NCBI RefSeq assembly: GCF_010015615.1 | Contig: NW_024468939.1 | Location: 1,185,789 to 1,249,788 of the forward strand | Source: Cucurbitaria berberidis CBS 394.84 | Taxonomy: Eukaryota; Ascomycota; Dothideomycetes; Pleosporales; Cucurbitariaceae | Direction of reading: 5' to 3' | DNA: 64,000 nucleotides | Shown: one piece after another, positions 36,370 through 48,911 of the stretch | Layout: each line of letters begins with the position of its first letter | Numbering within the stretch: the first letter of the stretch is position 1 | Position numbers and translations under genes: made by a program | Notes under the pieces: model-generated | Databases searched by the model: none | What the model was told of the DNA's origin: nothing | Seen by the model: only the letters and a program-made list of their open reading frames with translations

Positions 36370-38601
36370 TTAGTCCTTCAACCCCAAATGGTAAGTATCT
36401 AACTGCTCCCCAGTCATCGCATTCGGACTCTTAACGAGCAGGTCCTCCCCCTTCCCACTCTTCGGAAACGCAATAACATCCCTCACACTCTCCCTCCCAC
36501 ACATGATCGTCATCAGTCGATCCCAGCCTAATGCAATGCCCGCATGTGGTGGACACCCTGATCTTAGCACATCCAATAGATGTCTGAAGTCCTCAATGCG
36601 CTCCGGCTTCATTTTAAGTATGTCTCTAAAGATAAATTCCTGCATAGCGGCGTTGTGAATCCGGCGACTACCGCCACCAAGTTCGATCCCATTGACGACG
36701 ATATCGTAGTGTGCTGCTGTGGCGGAAGAGGGCGAGGTGAGAAGTAACTCGACGTCCTGAGGTGTTTTAGGGGCGGTGAAGGGGTGATGGGTTGATGAGA
36801 AGCCTGCCGCACCGCCTTGACCAGGATCAGTATCATTGTTAGGGCTAAACAACGGGAAGTCTATGATCCAAACAAATTGGTAGTCGTGCCTCGCCGGGGG
36901 CTCGATCAAGCCTTGGGCTATGGCTGTTTTGTACAAGGCGAGACGTAGGTTTCCGAGGGTGGTAGACCCGCCTGAGAATGGGCCGTCCGGGCGCGCTTGC
37001 AGAATCAAGAGGTCGCCATGTTCGACGGCAAGAGCTTCTGGGCCTTCCATTACGTATTGATACCCGAGAGGTCCAAGGCCTTGCATGGGCTGGGAGAGGT
37101 CGCCCACGAAGACGCCGGGTTGACCGTCGCGGTTGTCTAGGTAGGGTTTCCCGTCTGGACTGTCGAGGAAGTCGGAGATGAATTTACGGGTCGTCTTAGG
37201 ATCCGAGGAGATTGCTAATTTGAGCGCTTCAATAGCTGGGGTTTGGAGGGGTGTGATCTTGCTGATAAGATCTGCTGGCAGGTGTTGAGTGATGGAGTGT
37301 ATCTATTGATATCAGTTTCGGTTTGAAGAGACGCAAAGAACCTGGACGTACCTTCGCCTTGTATCGTAGGTCAGGTTTGTCTACTCCATACGAAGACATT
37401 GCTTCGTGATAAGTCATTCGTGGGAATGTGGTCGGGACCTTCTGTTTGAGTATTTTGTACCAAAGATTTCTCAATAGCTTCTCAATCTCGGCCATGACGT
37501 CTTCTTCGCCAGCGAAAGACATCTCCATATCAAGCTACGCACGCATTAGCCGCCCGCTCCAAAAAAGTGTTATGTTTTCTGACCTGAGTGAACTCTGGCT
37601 GTCTATCAGCCCTCAAATCCTCATCACGAAAACATCGTGCAAATTGAAAGTATCTCGTAAAACCAGAAGCCATGAGGATCTGTTTGTATTGCTGGGGACT
37701 CTGCGGCAGTGCGTACGCCAACCCCTTCTGTCGTGTTGGTACAAGGAACTCGCGCGCGCCTTCGGGCGTAGATTTGAAAAGAATGGGAGTTTCAATCTCT
37801 TTCCAGTCCAGCTCGGTCAGATGTAACCTCGCCCTATTGATTGCCTTCGATCTCAAGATGATATTTGAGCGCAATTCTTGGTCGGTCCGTAGCTGCAGAT
37901 GCCGCTGGTCAGGGCCAAAGACAGTGTCTTGCTTGATGATGATATCGTTTGGTATATAATTGAGCGGTTCAACGTGCTGCACTGCGATCTCCCGTGTGTT
38001 GATCAGATTCATGCCCAGATAGGTATCATCTTTCGCCGGTTGACGATTCACGAGTCTTCCTCGCACCACAACAGGCGTCCACTCCCTAAGCGATCTCATG
38101 CGAACATGAGCGTCTGCTTCTTCGCCTTCCGCGTTTGATGTGGATACGAGTTGAATACACCGTGATTGGTTCTTATTGCGGAGCATAGTGAACGAGAGCT
38201 TCTTGTTAACGTCTCTTCGCGTACTGATATAGCCAAACAGTTCTATCTCTTTTCCAGCTGTATCAGTCGATATCTTCTCGGCATTCCATGCTTTGTCGAG
38301 TTGCTGCCAAGCACTAGAACGGACTGTGACAGGTGAGTACAAGTGGCCTAACTTCGATGATGAACATACTAGTGGCTTTGAAGTCATCGAGGGTTTTTCG
38401 TAGGGTCTCATCCGGCTCAATTTTATCGTAAAAGGGCGTGGAGCTCGAAAAGCATCGTGTTGCATTGCGGGAACATGATGCTGCACGGCTTGGGGTGATC
38501 CCGTGATGGCGTGTCCGGAAGAATCTCGATATCTCAGCATATGAGCTGCATAAGCAGGTACTGCGGTTTGTGACAAGCCTTGAAGCATGTATGAAGCTCA
38601 T
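36370..38601 (-). CDS. MSD1: Aspartyl-tRNA synthetase, mitochondrial type
   Basis: Four exons (38370..38601, 37584..38323, 37352..37534, 36370..37302) total 2088 nt, or 695 aa. The introns are 46, 49 and 49 nt. The N-terminus is Arg/Ser-rich (SRFFRTRHHGITPSRAASCS), fitting a mitochondrial presequence. The anticodon-binding OB domain contains ELFGYISTRRDVNKKLSF. Class II synthetase motifs follow: motif 1 region ILRSKAINRARLHLTELDW, motif 2 FARCFRDEDLRADRQPEFTQ, and motif 3 GIALGWDRLMTIMCG. The bacterial-type insertion (GDLLILQA) marks it as the organellar/bacterial AspRS. It charges mitochondrial tRNA-Asp. The 38601 ATG was chosen because its frame supplies the presequence; a frame from 38588 is also open but does not match the family. 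Confidence 0.93.
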
Positions 38602-40217
38602 ATCTCACCAGAAACAAGCTCAAAGCCTCAATCAATCTAACGATGGGAAAGGTAACGGCTGACATCTCGCGGAGCCAAAGCTGTGAATCTTTGCCAAGCG
38701 TTGGCCCAAGCTCGCGCACCTCAAAAACTTGCTGCTCCCCAAACCCACTTTCCTTCCTCATCCTTCCAGTTTAACTCAAGTAAGCCACCACACACCTCAC
38801 CTCGCGTCTCAAACTCCACTAACAACAACTCCAGATGATGAAAGCCTAGCGTGTACCCGCTGAGCAGCCCTCCCTATCCGCCTTCGAACTCTCCCTTTAC
38901 CGGGCCTAAGTGGTTCGCTGGTGGAGACGGAGGGGTGCATGACTTCTGCGTTCGGCACACACACCTTGTTACAAAAACGGACGCTTTAACGGCATCTCTG
39001 ACTCTATAAACTGGACGGTGTCTATACCGCGATTTACGGGGAGGAAGCAATCGGCGCGAATATTGAAGACGCGAGAAAGCTGCGGACCGTACAACGTATC
39101 CCGCATACAACGGCTTAGGAAGCATCTCCCTATATTCTTCGGGAAACGCATCAAAGCTGTGGCGCAGTGTTGCGAAGAAGGCCGTGTATGTCACTTTTCC
39201 ATAGACACAATTTAATCGGGTCTGCATTTGGTCTACATACTTGGTGACTTGCGAGGTGGTCTAGGTCTAAGATCAAGTTCCGCATGGTTAATCTAAGAAA
39301 GCTGGGGGTCTGGTGCTGCATGTCCACTCTGGTTATGGATGGGTAGATGGCCTGAGAAGCGCACAGAGCTGAACGTCGTGATGCCAAGTGAAAGCACGAT
39401 CCTTTCTCTCAAAAGTGGCCAGAACAAACTAACAAGCTTCCGCCCCAAATATACGTCAAGTTATTGGAGTTGAAGGCTCCCAAAATACGCCAAGCAATCT
39501 AGCCAAGCTTTCTTTACACTGCCACGCGGGCAAAGGGTAGATGCACATGCATCAGCTCCTACAGTCACTACTCTATAAGGGTTATCTGTACACTCTTTTC
39601 ACGATTCTCAACGTCTCTATAAGTGAGGCACTTGCTGATGTTGTGGTATGAATGACCGCGTCTGATGTATAGTCATAATATGACACCTGGGGCTGAACAA
39701 CTGTAGTGATATGGTAAGGCTGTGTTTAATGGCTGTTAAACAACGTGAGAATGTAAACAACTGTAGCATCTACAAACAGCCGTAGCTGCCCTTCCAGAGT
39801 GTGACTAAATACTAACAGACCTTGTCGGTCCACTCGTACCATCGTCTTCTTGCTATGGTCATTATATTTCCCCGTTCAACCTCATTCTGCTCCCTCCGCA
39901 TATCTGATCTCCCCCTAGATGTTATCAGCGACCTGTATATCTGCCCTTTTTCTGCAGCACATCTCTGCTTTATGGGCCGCGTCAACGCGCTGCGAGCAAG
40001 GGTCGAAAGATACTGGATTCATTTCTTTCTTCCACCATTGGACCTAACAGGGCGCCGAAAGTTTTATGATATGCAGGTGTACGTGTGCTCGTGACATCTT
40101 ATTGCTATGCAACAGATTGATATGATGCACACGAAGCAGTCATTCAGTGCCGCGGAATCCGCTCTTACGACTGTGTCATAGATATCATACGTAGAGGTGG
40201 ATATCCATGCTGTCCAG
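38602..40217. other. Intergenic, no supported gene
   Basis: This is the upstream region of the AspRS gene and the 3' flank of the histidine kinase gene. A minus-strand frame at 38874..39227 has some protein-like stretches but no recognisable family. Confidence 0.4.
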
Positions 40218-43200
40218 CTAAGGTAGCTTCTCATCAACGTTCTTCGTGCTTTGCTCATTTGAGAAGCCTGTTTCTTCACTATCTCTCCCAGCTTCCATCA
40301 AACTCTCCAACTGCTTGAAGTCCACGGGCTTCGTGAGGAAGTCGTCGACCCCGCTTGTCCAAGCCTCCAGTCTCGCGCTCGCAGATGTCAAGCCTGTCAA
40401 GGCAATGATATGCACAGGTTTGAGGTTCAAATCGCTCTCGTGTTCGCGAATCAGGCGCGTGCTCGTCATTCCGTCCATTACCGGCCTAGAAGATGTCAGT
40501 ATATGTGTTATACCTAGTTTCCACATAACATATTCTTACATCGAAATATCCATCAGAATGACGTCGAACTTTCCATCGCTCTCCTTGTACGTTTCCAACG
40601 CTTGCAGTCCATCCTTAGCTTCTTTGAATGGGAGCTTCTTCTTTTTCATAAAGACAGATAATAGCCTTCGGTTAATTGCGTTGTCATCTACAATCAAGAT
40701 TTGCTGGGTTTCGGTTGAATCCTCTGTTTTGGGCAACTGCGTGTTTTCAGGTTCGTTGAGGAACGCATTTGGAGGTGGCAAGGTGGGCTCCTCAGCAAGA
40801 TAATTCCCACTGTCGGACGAGTCCTTTTTCGAACGGAAAGCTATTGGAGTACACAATTCTAGTCGTGGGCCACCAAGCTGGGAGACAAGCTGGGACCCAT
40901 TCGCGCTGGCAACAGACTCAAATGATGTGTCCAATTCCTTGAAAGGGCCGGCGCTTGGTCCGTCGTATCGTTTCAAACACTGGCTGATTGCCATACCTAT
41001 CTTGTACGGACCGCACCTTTAGCATGTTAGCAATTGTCTTCAACACGTAAGATTAAAACATACGGTTGTGTCATGACTTCAACGATAGAAGATTTGCTCG
41101 TTACCCTGGCATCGCAGCGCAAAGTATCGGCTTCCAAGGTATCCATAGCAATAAAAAGTGTGGCCGGAGGTCTTCGATGCATAGCACTACGGATCGCCTG
41201 CAGACCTTCGAAAAACACCTCTGGACATACAACTACATCAGACTCATCATGTCCGTCCCATTCACTCGTTTTAGTAACGATCATTTTTAGCTCATCTTGC
41301 AATGTTGAAGATATTGCATCTATATAGCGCGTCAGCATTTGCCAGTGCCGTAGGCCTTCAGGAGGGCCATTCTCATCCGGTGGTTTGGAGTGAAGTATGC
41401 AGATTTTCCGGCTCTTCAATTGCGAGAGACTAGCAAGAATCAAGTTATGTGGTGAGCCAGGATTTTCCACTCTCTTGTTCCGCTCCAGAGGGAGCCTCAA
41501 GGTGACGTCGGTGCCTTTGCCGGGGTGGCTCGTGATCTCTACTGATCCGCCAATATCCTCGATGATTCGTTGAACGACATTAAGGCCTACGCCGGTGCCC
41601 GCAGAGTGTGGATTATGTTTACGAAATGGTTCGAAAGCCTCATTGAACAAGAACTCTTGGGAGATTCCAATTCCCGAGTCATTGATCTTGAGCGTCACGG
41701 ACGCTCTTGATGCTTCCGCAGCGTCAGAGCGAAGCCACACCAGAATGTAACCAGATTCGGTGAATTTCAACGCGTTTCCGAGGATATTCATAATGAGTCT
41801 CCCATATAAACTGGCTGGAATGGAGAAGTCGAGATTCGCGTAGTCCCCAATATCAATCACAATGAATCGGCTCCTGCGGTGAGCAATCTCGCTTTTGGAT
41901 GACGGATTGACAGGAGCTCCCGGGACATCACCTCCAGCTAAAGCAACATCATAACGACCCTGCCCGAGAAACATCGTTTCGATAACCTCTTCTGTAACGA
42001 GACCGATATTGCAAACTGGTGTTGGGACGGTCGAATCGTGGGACAGATCCAAAGCTGGTACATCGGAGGAGATGCAGACTGTATTTTCTGCTGGGAAAGT
42101 CCTTTTAGAGACGTTCTGGCTAGGTTCTTTACGCTCCGCATGTTCAAGTAGATGTTGCACTGTCTCCAGTAACGTCCTTCCACATACAGCGATCGAATTG
42201 ACCATAGAGAACTGGAAGCTATCAAGAGTCGTACTTCGCATGAGTTGTATGGAGCCGAGAATACCGTGCTAGGTGGGGGGTACCCAGGTTAGTCCATATA
42301 AAACTTTAAACAGAAAGGTAAAGGGGGGTTACATACTAGCGGAGAACGTAGTTCGTGTGATAATGATGATAGGAAGGTCGTTTTGACTTGACTTGTCTTT
42401 ATGGCATCGATCCTAGCGACCTCCTGCATGATGGAATGACCGAAAGCTTTCAGGAAGGGTAGTTCCAATGGACCACTCAGGTTACGTTCGGCTCTCCTGG
42501 ACCAGCAAAAGCATCCAGCAAACCACCGATTATGCTCAAAATTCCACAGAGGCAGAAATAGAGCGCTTTTGATGTTAGGGAAAAGGGCCTTGATTCTTAA
42601 GACATGTTGTACTCTTTTGCTGATCGATTCTTGCTCAGTCTCGTCCATGTGGATAGCTTGAATTCGCGGAAAGGTCAGCAAAGTGTGTAACAAGGGAGGA
42701 AACAAGGAAGGCGAAGCGTAGAAAAACTGGGCTTGTGAGGTGATCCTGCTACCGAGACCCCCGGATGGCTTTTTCAAAGGACTGAAAAATGTTGCCAATT
42801 GAAGAGTACTCAGGATATGCGCTTCACGTACGTTCTGCCGGACTCAACGGGTCCATCAACGGACCCTCCTCGTCACTCCAGGACTGGAGCTGTCCTTCAT
42901 CGCAGTCCAGACTATAACCATGAGGGTACCGCTTGAGCAGCCACGCGAAGTTTGCCTCATCGGGTATCATATTGGCTGACATGGAGTCACCTTTGAGAGT
43001 GGATCCATCCTGTGTTGCGAAGCCGAGAAGTTGACACTGTTTCCCACTGTGCACGGTCAGCTACACAGTCTGGTCATTGTGAATTAATGAATTGTCCCAA
43101 GGCTCTTACGAAATCATGCACAAATTAGCTAAGTAGTTACTAACCTTGTTCGAGTCGGTGTTTTCCCTCCGCCATGATACCCAGTAGCTGCGACAGAGGC

Positions 43201-44426
43201 GTCGAGGAACATGACACCATCCATATCATTTGATCTCCGCATGATATCGGAAGCTCGCGCGAACAATTCCCTAATAGTGTTTGGTACTATTTTGTCCTGC
43301 AAATCGCCTACAGAGCTGCGCCGCTCAGACCTCCCTCTCTTGGGGGGAAGAGATGCAGTACGCGGCTGATCGACGCCATCTTCGACCGGAGGATTTTGCT
43401 TACGTTCCTCGTTGGTTGGGGTACCTCCCGTGATTTTCGTTTTAGAGTCGGTTTTAAGTGACGGCTCTGGAGGGTAGCGACGCTCTATGAATGGCCCTAT
43501 CTTCGAGTCTCCTTCCGCGAACGACAAGAGCCCGTGTAACCCCTCTGCCCCTCGCCGGTGCTGATCCTTCAAAGTGTACGTGACCAAATACTCCATGACT
43601 GTAGCAGCAAGATCTTTTAGATACGCGATGTCGTCTGGTAACATCCCACTCCTCTCGGGTCCATCAAAGATACACATTGATCCTACGATTGTACCATTTA
43701 GACTTGTGATAGGTACTCCAGCATAGAAACGGAATTTCGGACCTTCTTTGACATAGGACCGATTTTCATGAAGCCGACTCTGGGAAAGATCTTTGATGAT
43801 AATGATTCCCGGATCTCCTTCTGCTAAGGCGAACGGATCCAAGACCCTCTCGCAAAGGCCCCAGTTGCGGGGAATCCGCACGTTGCCAAGCAAGATATCA
43901 AGGTTCTTGTTGAGAGGCGAGTCGAATCTTAACGAGGTCTTGGGGGTTGCTTCAGCCAAGATGTACTGGTATTGGCCATCGAGTAAACTGATCATGCTGC
44001 GTTGGGCCTGTAATCGCATTGCTGCCAACTGAGCGAAAGCGGCCAACGAGGCATCTGATGCTGGTCTCGGAACAAAATCGTCGGGAAACGAATGGGTGTC
44101 CGGAGAGCAACCAAGATTATCGATTCTTGGTATCTCCTGGAAGGCCGCGTAAAGATCAAAGACATCGCGCTCTCGTCTCCAGTCGGCGACGGGCTTGGGG
44201 GCACCCAATGGAGGGAGCGGATCCTCCATAGCTACCATGAACTCAGAGTAGTAGCGTGTGGATTGTTGCAATTGCCATTTGCGATCTGTAAACGCAGCAA
44301 CGTCAGAGGTGTTTGTTTTGCGAGCCGGGCTATCGCGAGTCTAGAGGGTCTATAGGGTCTAGAACTGTGGCGAGTGTTATTCGGACCTTCTTTGCGCCTC
44401 CAACTTCGCCACTCATCTCTGGACAT
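40218..44426 (-). CDS. Hybrid histidine kinase with GAF, kinase and receiver domains
   Basis: Seven exons (44387..44426, 43145..44285, 42828..43046, 42337..42781, 41064..42268, 40540..41016, 40218..40485) sum to 3795 nt, or 1264 aa. A GAF-like domain lies around residues 60-240 (MISLLDGQYQYILAEATPKTS; FRFYAGVPITSLNGTIVG). The dimerisation/phosphoacceptor box FLSSLSHELRSPLHGILG places the phospho-His near residue 609. The ATPase domain has an N box (NILGNALKFTESG, near 780), DSGIGIS and GTGVGLNVVQ. The C-terminal receiver has LIVDDNAINRRL, phospho-Asp in LMDISMPVMDG (about D1173), ALTG and TKPVDF. All phosphorelay residues are present, so it is likely active and feeds a histidine phosphotransfer protein. 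No membrane spans are obvious. The ligand and fungal HHK class were not determined. The first exon (40 nt) joins over a 101-nt intron. Confidence 0.9.
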
Positions 44427-45435
44427 GTTAGCCTACTTGTTTGAAATATTGCGAGGGAGAAGTTTTACCTCCTAGTTTGTGCAAAAGCGTGAGTATGTGA
44501 AGTTTGAAGATGGAAACGAGCTACCCTGCAAGCTGCTTTGGTAGGTCGTCGATGACGTCAGGGAGCGAATTTGAGAAATCGATAATTCGCCGAGCGGCAT
44601 GTTTCAAGCCCAACATTGCCAGGTAAAATGAACAGGATGAACGTAGAGATATAAGAAGAGGCAGACTGAATTGCTTTTCTGCTACCATGTTTACACGCCC
44701 ACGCAGTAGTTTTATGAACTTATGTGTAAATCTCCCCTTTCGACTGCAACTGTGGTACGGTATTGGGCACCTGAAGGCATGGATTTAGCGTAGAAGCATT
44801 CCACAGTAGGGCTCCACACCTCTCCACAGAACTTGGCAGATCGCGGTACTTGTACCGGGAAGGATTCCGAAGGAAAGGTGTTAGTAGTCCCTTGGAGGAA
44901 GCAAGGCCGGTAAAGGTCCGAGCTATCCTACTAGATGTTCGATCGATCGCTCAAGTCGCCTCCGATTCTCTTTCGTTCGACTCAAATTGTTTCATGCACC
45001 CACACGAGGGAAAGGTGCCACCGGCACACCAATCGAATTCGATCTCCCCCATGTTAATGGTTCATTTTATAACATTTAGTATGTTAGTCAACGATCAGCC
45101 GCCTCTACGCCATATTGTTGAGCACCTCGATCACCCTACCATATCACATCATCTCAGGTATTGGGTAGTCCTTAACCAAGTCTAACCGAGACTCGCAATC
45201 GTCCGCGTTGGCGGGATTCCCTGAGAACCTCTATAAGTGCACACTGTTGCCGTAGGACCGGAAACCCCGTATTGGAAGCGCAATCAACGTCTAGCCACCG
45301 CAACACACAATACCAAGCCTGCCTTAGCTCTTGATCATTAGGTACATTACAACTCTAATCGCCAGTCGGAGCTCCAGTTCAATCTAGAGAGACATTGGAT
45401 TATCTTAGATACTCTATGTCGTGATTTGCACACTA
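44427..45435. other. Intergenic, no supported gene
   Basis: This is the promoter side of the histidine kinase and the 3' side of the HeLo-like locus. The frame at 44850..45185 plus has no domain support. Confidence 0.45.
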
Positions 45436-48400
45436 TCACGTCACATCGGCATTCTCTTTCATTTTAGACATATGCTGGCGGAATGGGTTGTTGGTGAGCT
45501 TCGACGACCAGCATGCGACAGAAGGTGACTCAGTGGATGTGCTACCCCTTCTCGAATACGGAAGATCGCCTTCTTCGGAATCAGGTATTAGAAAGCGCTC
45601 CACGTCTAGTCGATTCGTTTGGGGAACTTCGATCGAAGGTGGCCGGTGCTTTGTATCTGTGTTGGAGCATGGTGTACAACGCTGGGTCACATACACGGGT
45701 GTGTTCGATCTCATAGAAGGCGCAAAGCTTTTATCGGTAGATGTGTTAACGTCTGGACTGCCGTCCCATTGCAGCTGCCGATGCAATCTTCTGAGATAAG
45801 TTTCGCGTATTGAAAATGAGCGCTCGACCAAATCTTCAATGTCGTTCTGTGCATGGTGAGCTTGCTCGGGAAATATTGCGTGGAGTAAAACTCACTACTG
45901 TCAATCTTCCATCAAGAACATAAGCACCAGCATCATCAACACGAAATTGGAAGCCAAGTTGCTCCATGGCGGGTTTATCTACCAGCGCTGAGCTGATGAT
46001 GACAGATTGATTAGACGACGATGTTGATAGTGCTGTAAACTGCGGCTTGAAGTCTGGCCAGAAGATATACGAATGTATGGGCTGACTGCCGAGGAAGAAT
46101 GTTTGGCCAGCATCTGCCACAGATAAGTTACTCAATCCTAGACTTGCCTCGTACTTGGCTTACCAGAGCAACGAAAGTACCACGGCTTCCAACCAGCCTT
46201 CCTCATAGTGAACAAGAGCTCACTTGCAAGGCCTAACACAGGAGGTTCCCAAAAGATCGTACTCCGGACAAGGTCATCGTTTCTACGGTCATACCTCGTT
46301 AATTTACCACGCCTAGTCTCCTCTGTTCCGTCAAAAACGGCTTCGACCCCAGACTCTGCAAGCAAAGCCTGTAATTTTAATGTCCTTGCAGAATTTTGAT
46401 CGCTGTTCAAAGAAAACAATATCATATGCTGAGTATTCGGTGTTGTACTTGAAGTGCTCATGCTACTTGACGATCTCATGGTGGCAGCGGACCCGTGAAA
46501 GGTATCATGGCGGAAACGGTCAGCACTATGCTTTCGATCAAAATTCGGCCCGAGTATATGTTCCTGGGTGGACCCGAACGGCGAGAGTGGCGTATTTGCC
46601 AGCGGCTCTAAGTTATCGGTCGTGTACTCGACTACCTCAACACTGCGATTGCCCTCAGCAACGCATGTGCGACGAACCGGGAATGGTCCAATAGGTTGGT
46701 GGTGTTGTTCTTTTATTTTAGAGCTTGCGGCTTCTATAAGCTGCTCGTAGCGTTCGACCCGACGTGCATAGTCTTCTTCAATCGTCTTTAATTCATCCTT
46801 CGCCCGTGCTTCTGCTTCTTCTTTTGCCCTCTCTTTTGCGTGTGCTAGACTTGCAGCCATCTCGTTCCGGGCGCTCTGCTCAGCACGCAACACCGCCTTA
46901 GCCTTCAACTGCTCTTCGCCCTGTCGCATAATGAGACTCTCAAGTCTCTGTATCTTTTCGTCAACTATTTCACGAGCTGCTTGGGCCTGTTTGAGCTCTA
47001 AGTCAGCAGCTGCCTTCGCTGTCGCTTTCTCGGACTCGTCGTAATACTCTTGTTGTGCGACAAGCAACTGCATGATTTTCGACAATCGAGGGTCCTCGAC
47101 TTCAGATTTCTGTTCTTTTCCTCGCACATCAAGAAGCTTTTCTATGGCAGCAATAATGGCGTCCTCTTTTGATGGCGTAATCAAAGCTGCAGATTGTTAT
47201 TGGTCATTTACTGACCAGGAGTGAGAAGGACCAGTTAGATCAGGAGGACAGCACATTGGCTGTTGACTGGGGGTCGAGACTGACCATTCCCGTGTTGCAG
47301 GACGGCCAGGTGCAGGGAGCGGTGCACTAGAGTCGGTATGGAAAGTAGACGAAGCAAAAGGGTTACATGATGAGAAAGATGGATCTGAGACGTTGGTTCC
47401 AGGAACCTGGATGGGGGCCGACCTCCTGTGGAAATCATTGCCCAATGTCCCATCGTATGAAGTGTAATGCTGGTTGCTTGCCCCGCCAATAGTAAAGACC
47501 CGAGAAGGCTGAGACGCTGCACTATGTGATTGAGAAGGTGCGTACATCTCAACCCCAGGCCCTGAATAAGGAGACTGTGTCCAGGCATCTTGAATTGGTG
47601 TCTCGTCCTCTTCAAACTTGACCTTTCGCCGTAGGCGCTCGTACGTTTTATCACCTTTGCTGTATCGGTCGTTTCGCTGGTAATTGCTTTCTGTCCTTCG
47701 CGCATTCCACTCATTGTCTGATGTCGCCGACAAAACCCTGGCGGCATTGCTTTTCGAACTCTTAATAGGTCGCTGAGTGTGTTCATCCGCGCTCTTGAAA
47801 TCTTCATCCTCTGAACTTCCAGAAGTGTCATGTCCTTCCCTCCTTTCATATTTCGGAGATTTCTGCGTCTTCCTCCTCTTTAGCTTCATTGACGATTTTG
47901 AGGAACGTCTCCCTCCAGTCGTTATGTCGTATGGAACTTTGACTGATTTGATCTGCAGTCAGTGTGGTCCACGAGAACAGCAACCTGTCCACCACCGCGC
48001 TAGGCTCTGTTTGCCCGCCCCAGATGATCATGGCTTTATCTACAGCGACGGAAGACCCGGAATTTGGTACTACGCTCTGCTCCAAAGGTCCCTGTGAGAA
48101 GTCTTCAGCATGCTCGGTGCTTTCATCGGAAACATATGCTTGATTTTGTAGCTGGCGGGCGACGACGGGCAGGACCGGGGGAATTGGTATCCGTGGGCTG
48201 AATACCAGATGGTACAGCCAGGTTGCGGTATCGAAAGAACCTTTTGTCCACATGTCCACCTCTTTATGAAGGTTTCGACGTTGCCAGGTGCTGTTCGCAA
48301 CATCGACACGCTGCGCACTCTCTACAACTTGCCGATTGGCTTGAACGTCGCTTTCTACGATCGTGCGGAACCGATTCGGCCTGTGAAGAGCTCGGCCTGC

Positions 48401-48911
48401 TGAAGTGTGGTCTGTTTGTCTGACTCGCGTTAGCCATATGTGTGCGCACCAGTGGGTGCATTTCTAAAGTCACTTACGATCGAGTGATTTCTTCTCTTGC
48501 AACACGAATAATATTCAATTGTAATGTGAAGGCTGTTTTGATACCTTCTACCTTCTTGAGTTAGCCCTTTGTCTTTGGTCGCTTAATGCACCACTTCAGC
48601 CTTGTCAGATTTTGAGGGGAGTCTATGAGTTTTCTCAACTCGGCAGCCACCTGGTTGTATCGCACAAGGACTACTGTGGTGTTTTGGAATAGGGCAGGTG
48701 TACAAAGGTCCTGATGGGCATCCATAAGATCCGCGAGTGTCACGAGGGTTCCGGAAAGCGATGATATGCCGTCGGCTATTTCAGCAATCTCTCGAGGAAC
48801 ACTCTTGAAGTTCTGGTCGACGGTGAATAGATCGAGTGAGAGCTGGGCTGCAGTGGCAGCGACACTACCAATGGTGGTGGTCGATACAACGGGCCCCACC
48901 GGTTCTGGCAT
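45436..48911 (-). pseudogene. HeLo-like/STAND N-terminal domain protein, apparently broken
   Basis: The N-terminus (from the ATG at 48911, MPEPVGPVVSTTTIGSVA) matches fungal STAND N-terminal/PigL_N-type domains, which are linked to signalling or cell-death NLR-like proteins. The coding frame meets an in-frame TAA at 48561..48563, yet it continues protein-like to a donor at 48477. The second exon (from about 48423) then reads to about 47870 and shifts frame into 47232..47885, a Ser/charged region. Downstream exons are clean: 46164..47186 (coiled coil around residues with EKIQRLESLIMRQGEEQL), 45896..46113 and 45436..45846 (stop 45436), with introns of 50 and 49 nt. The C-terminal part (AGWKPWYFRCSDAGQTFFLG) looks like a conserved domain of unknown function; no NACHT or NB-ARC motif is seen. 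The locus is decayed unless the two defects are sequence errors or unusual introns. Confidence 0.7.

Noticed and set aside
37530..38588. Alternative AspRS start at 38588 with an unspliced first intron
   Set aside because: The other frame of the same region supplies a mitochondrial presequence and a clean 46-nt intron joining the OB domain.
47235..47849. 204-codon minus-strand frame as the true middle exon of the HeLo-like locus
   Set aside because: Its composition is shadow-like, while the neighbouring frame is Ser/charged-rich and joins the next exon correctly.
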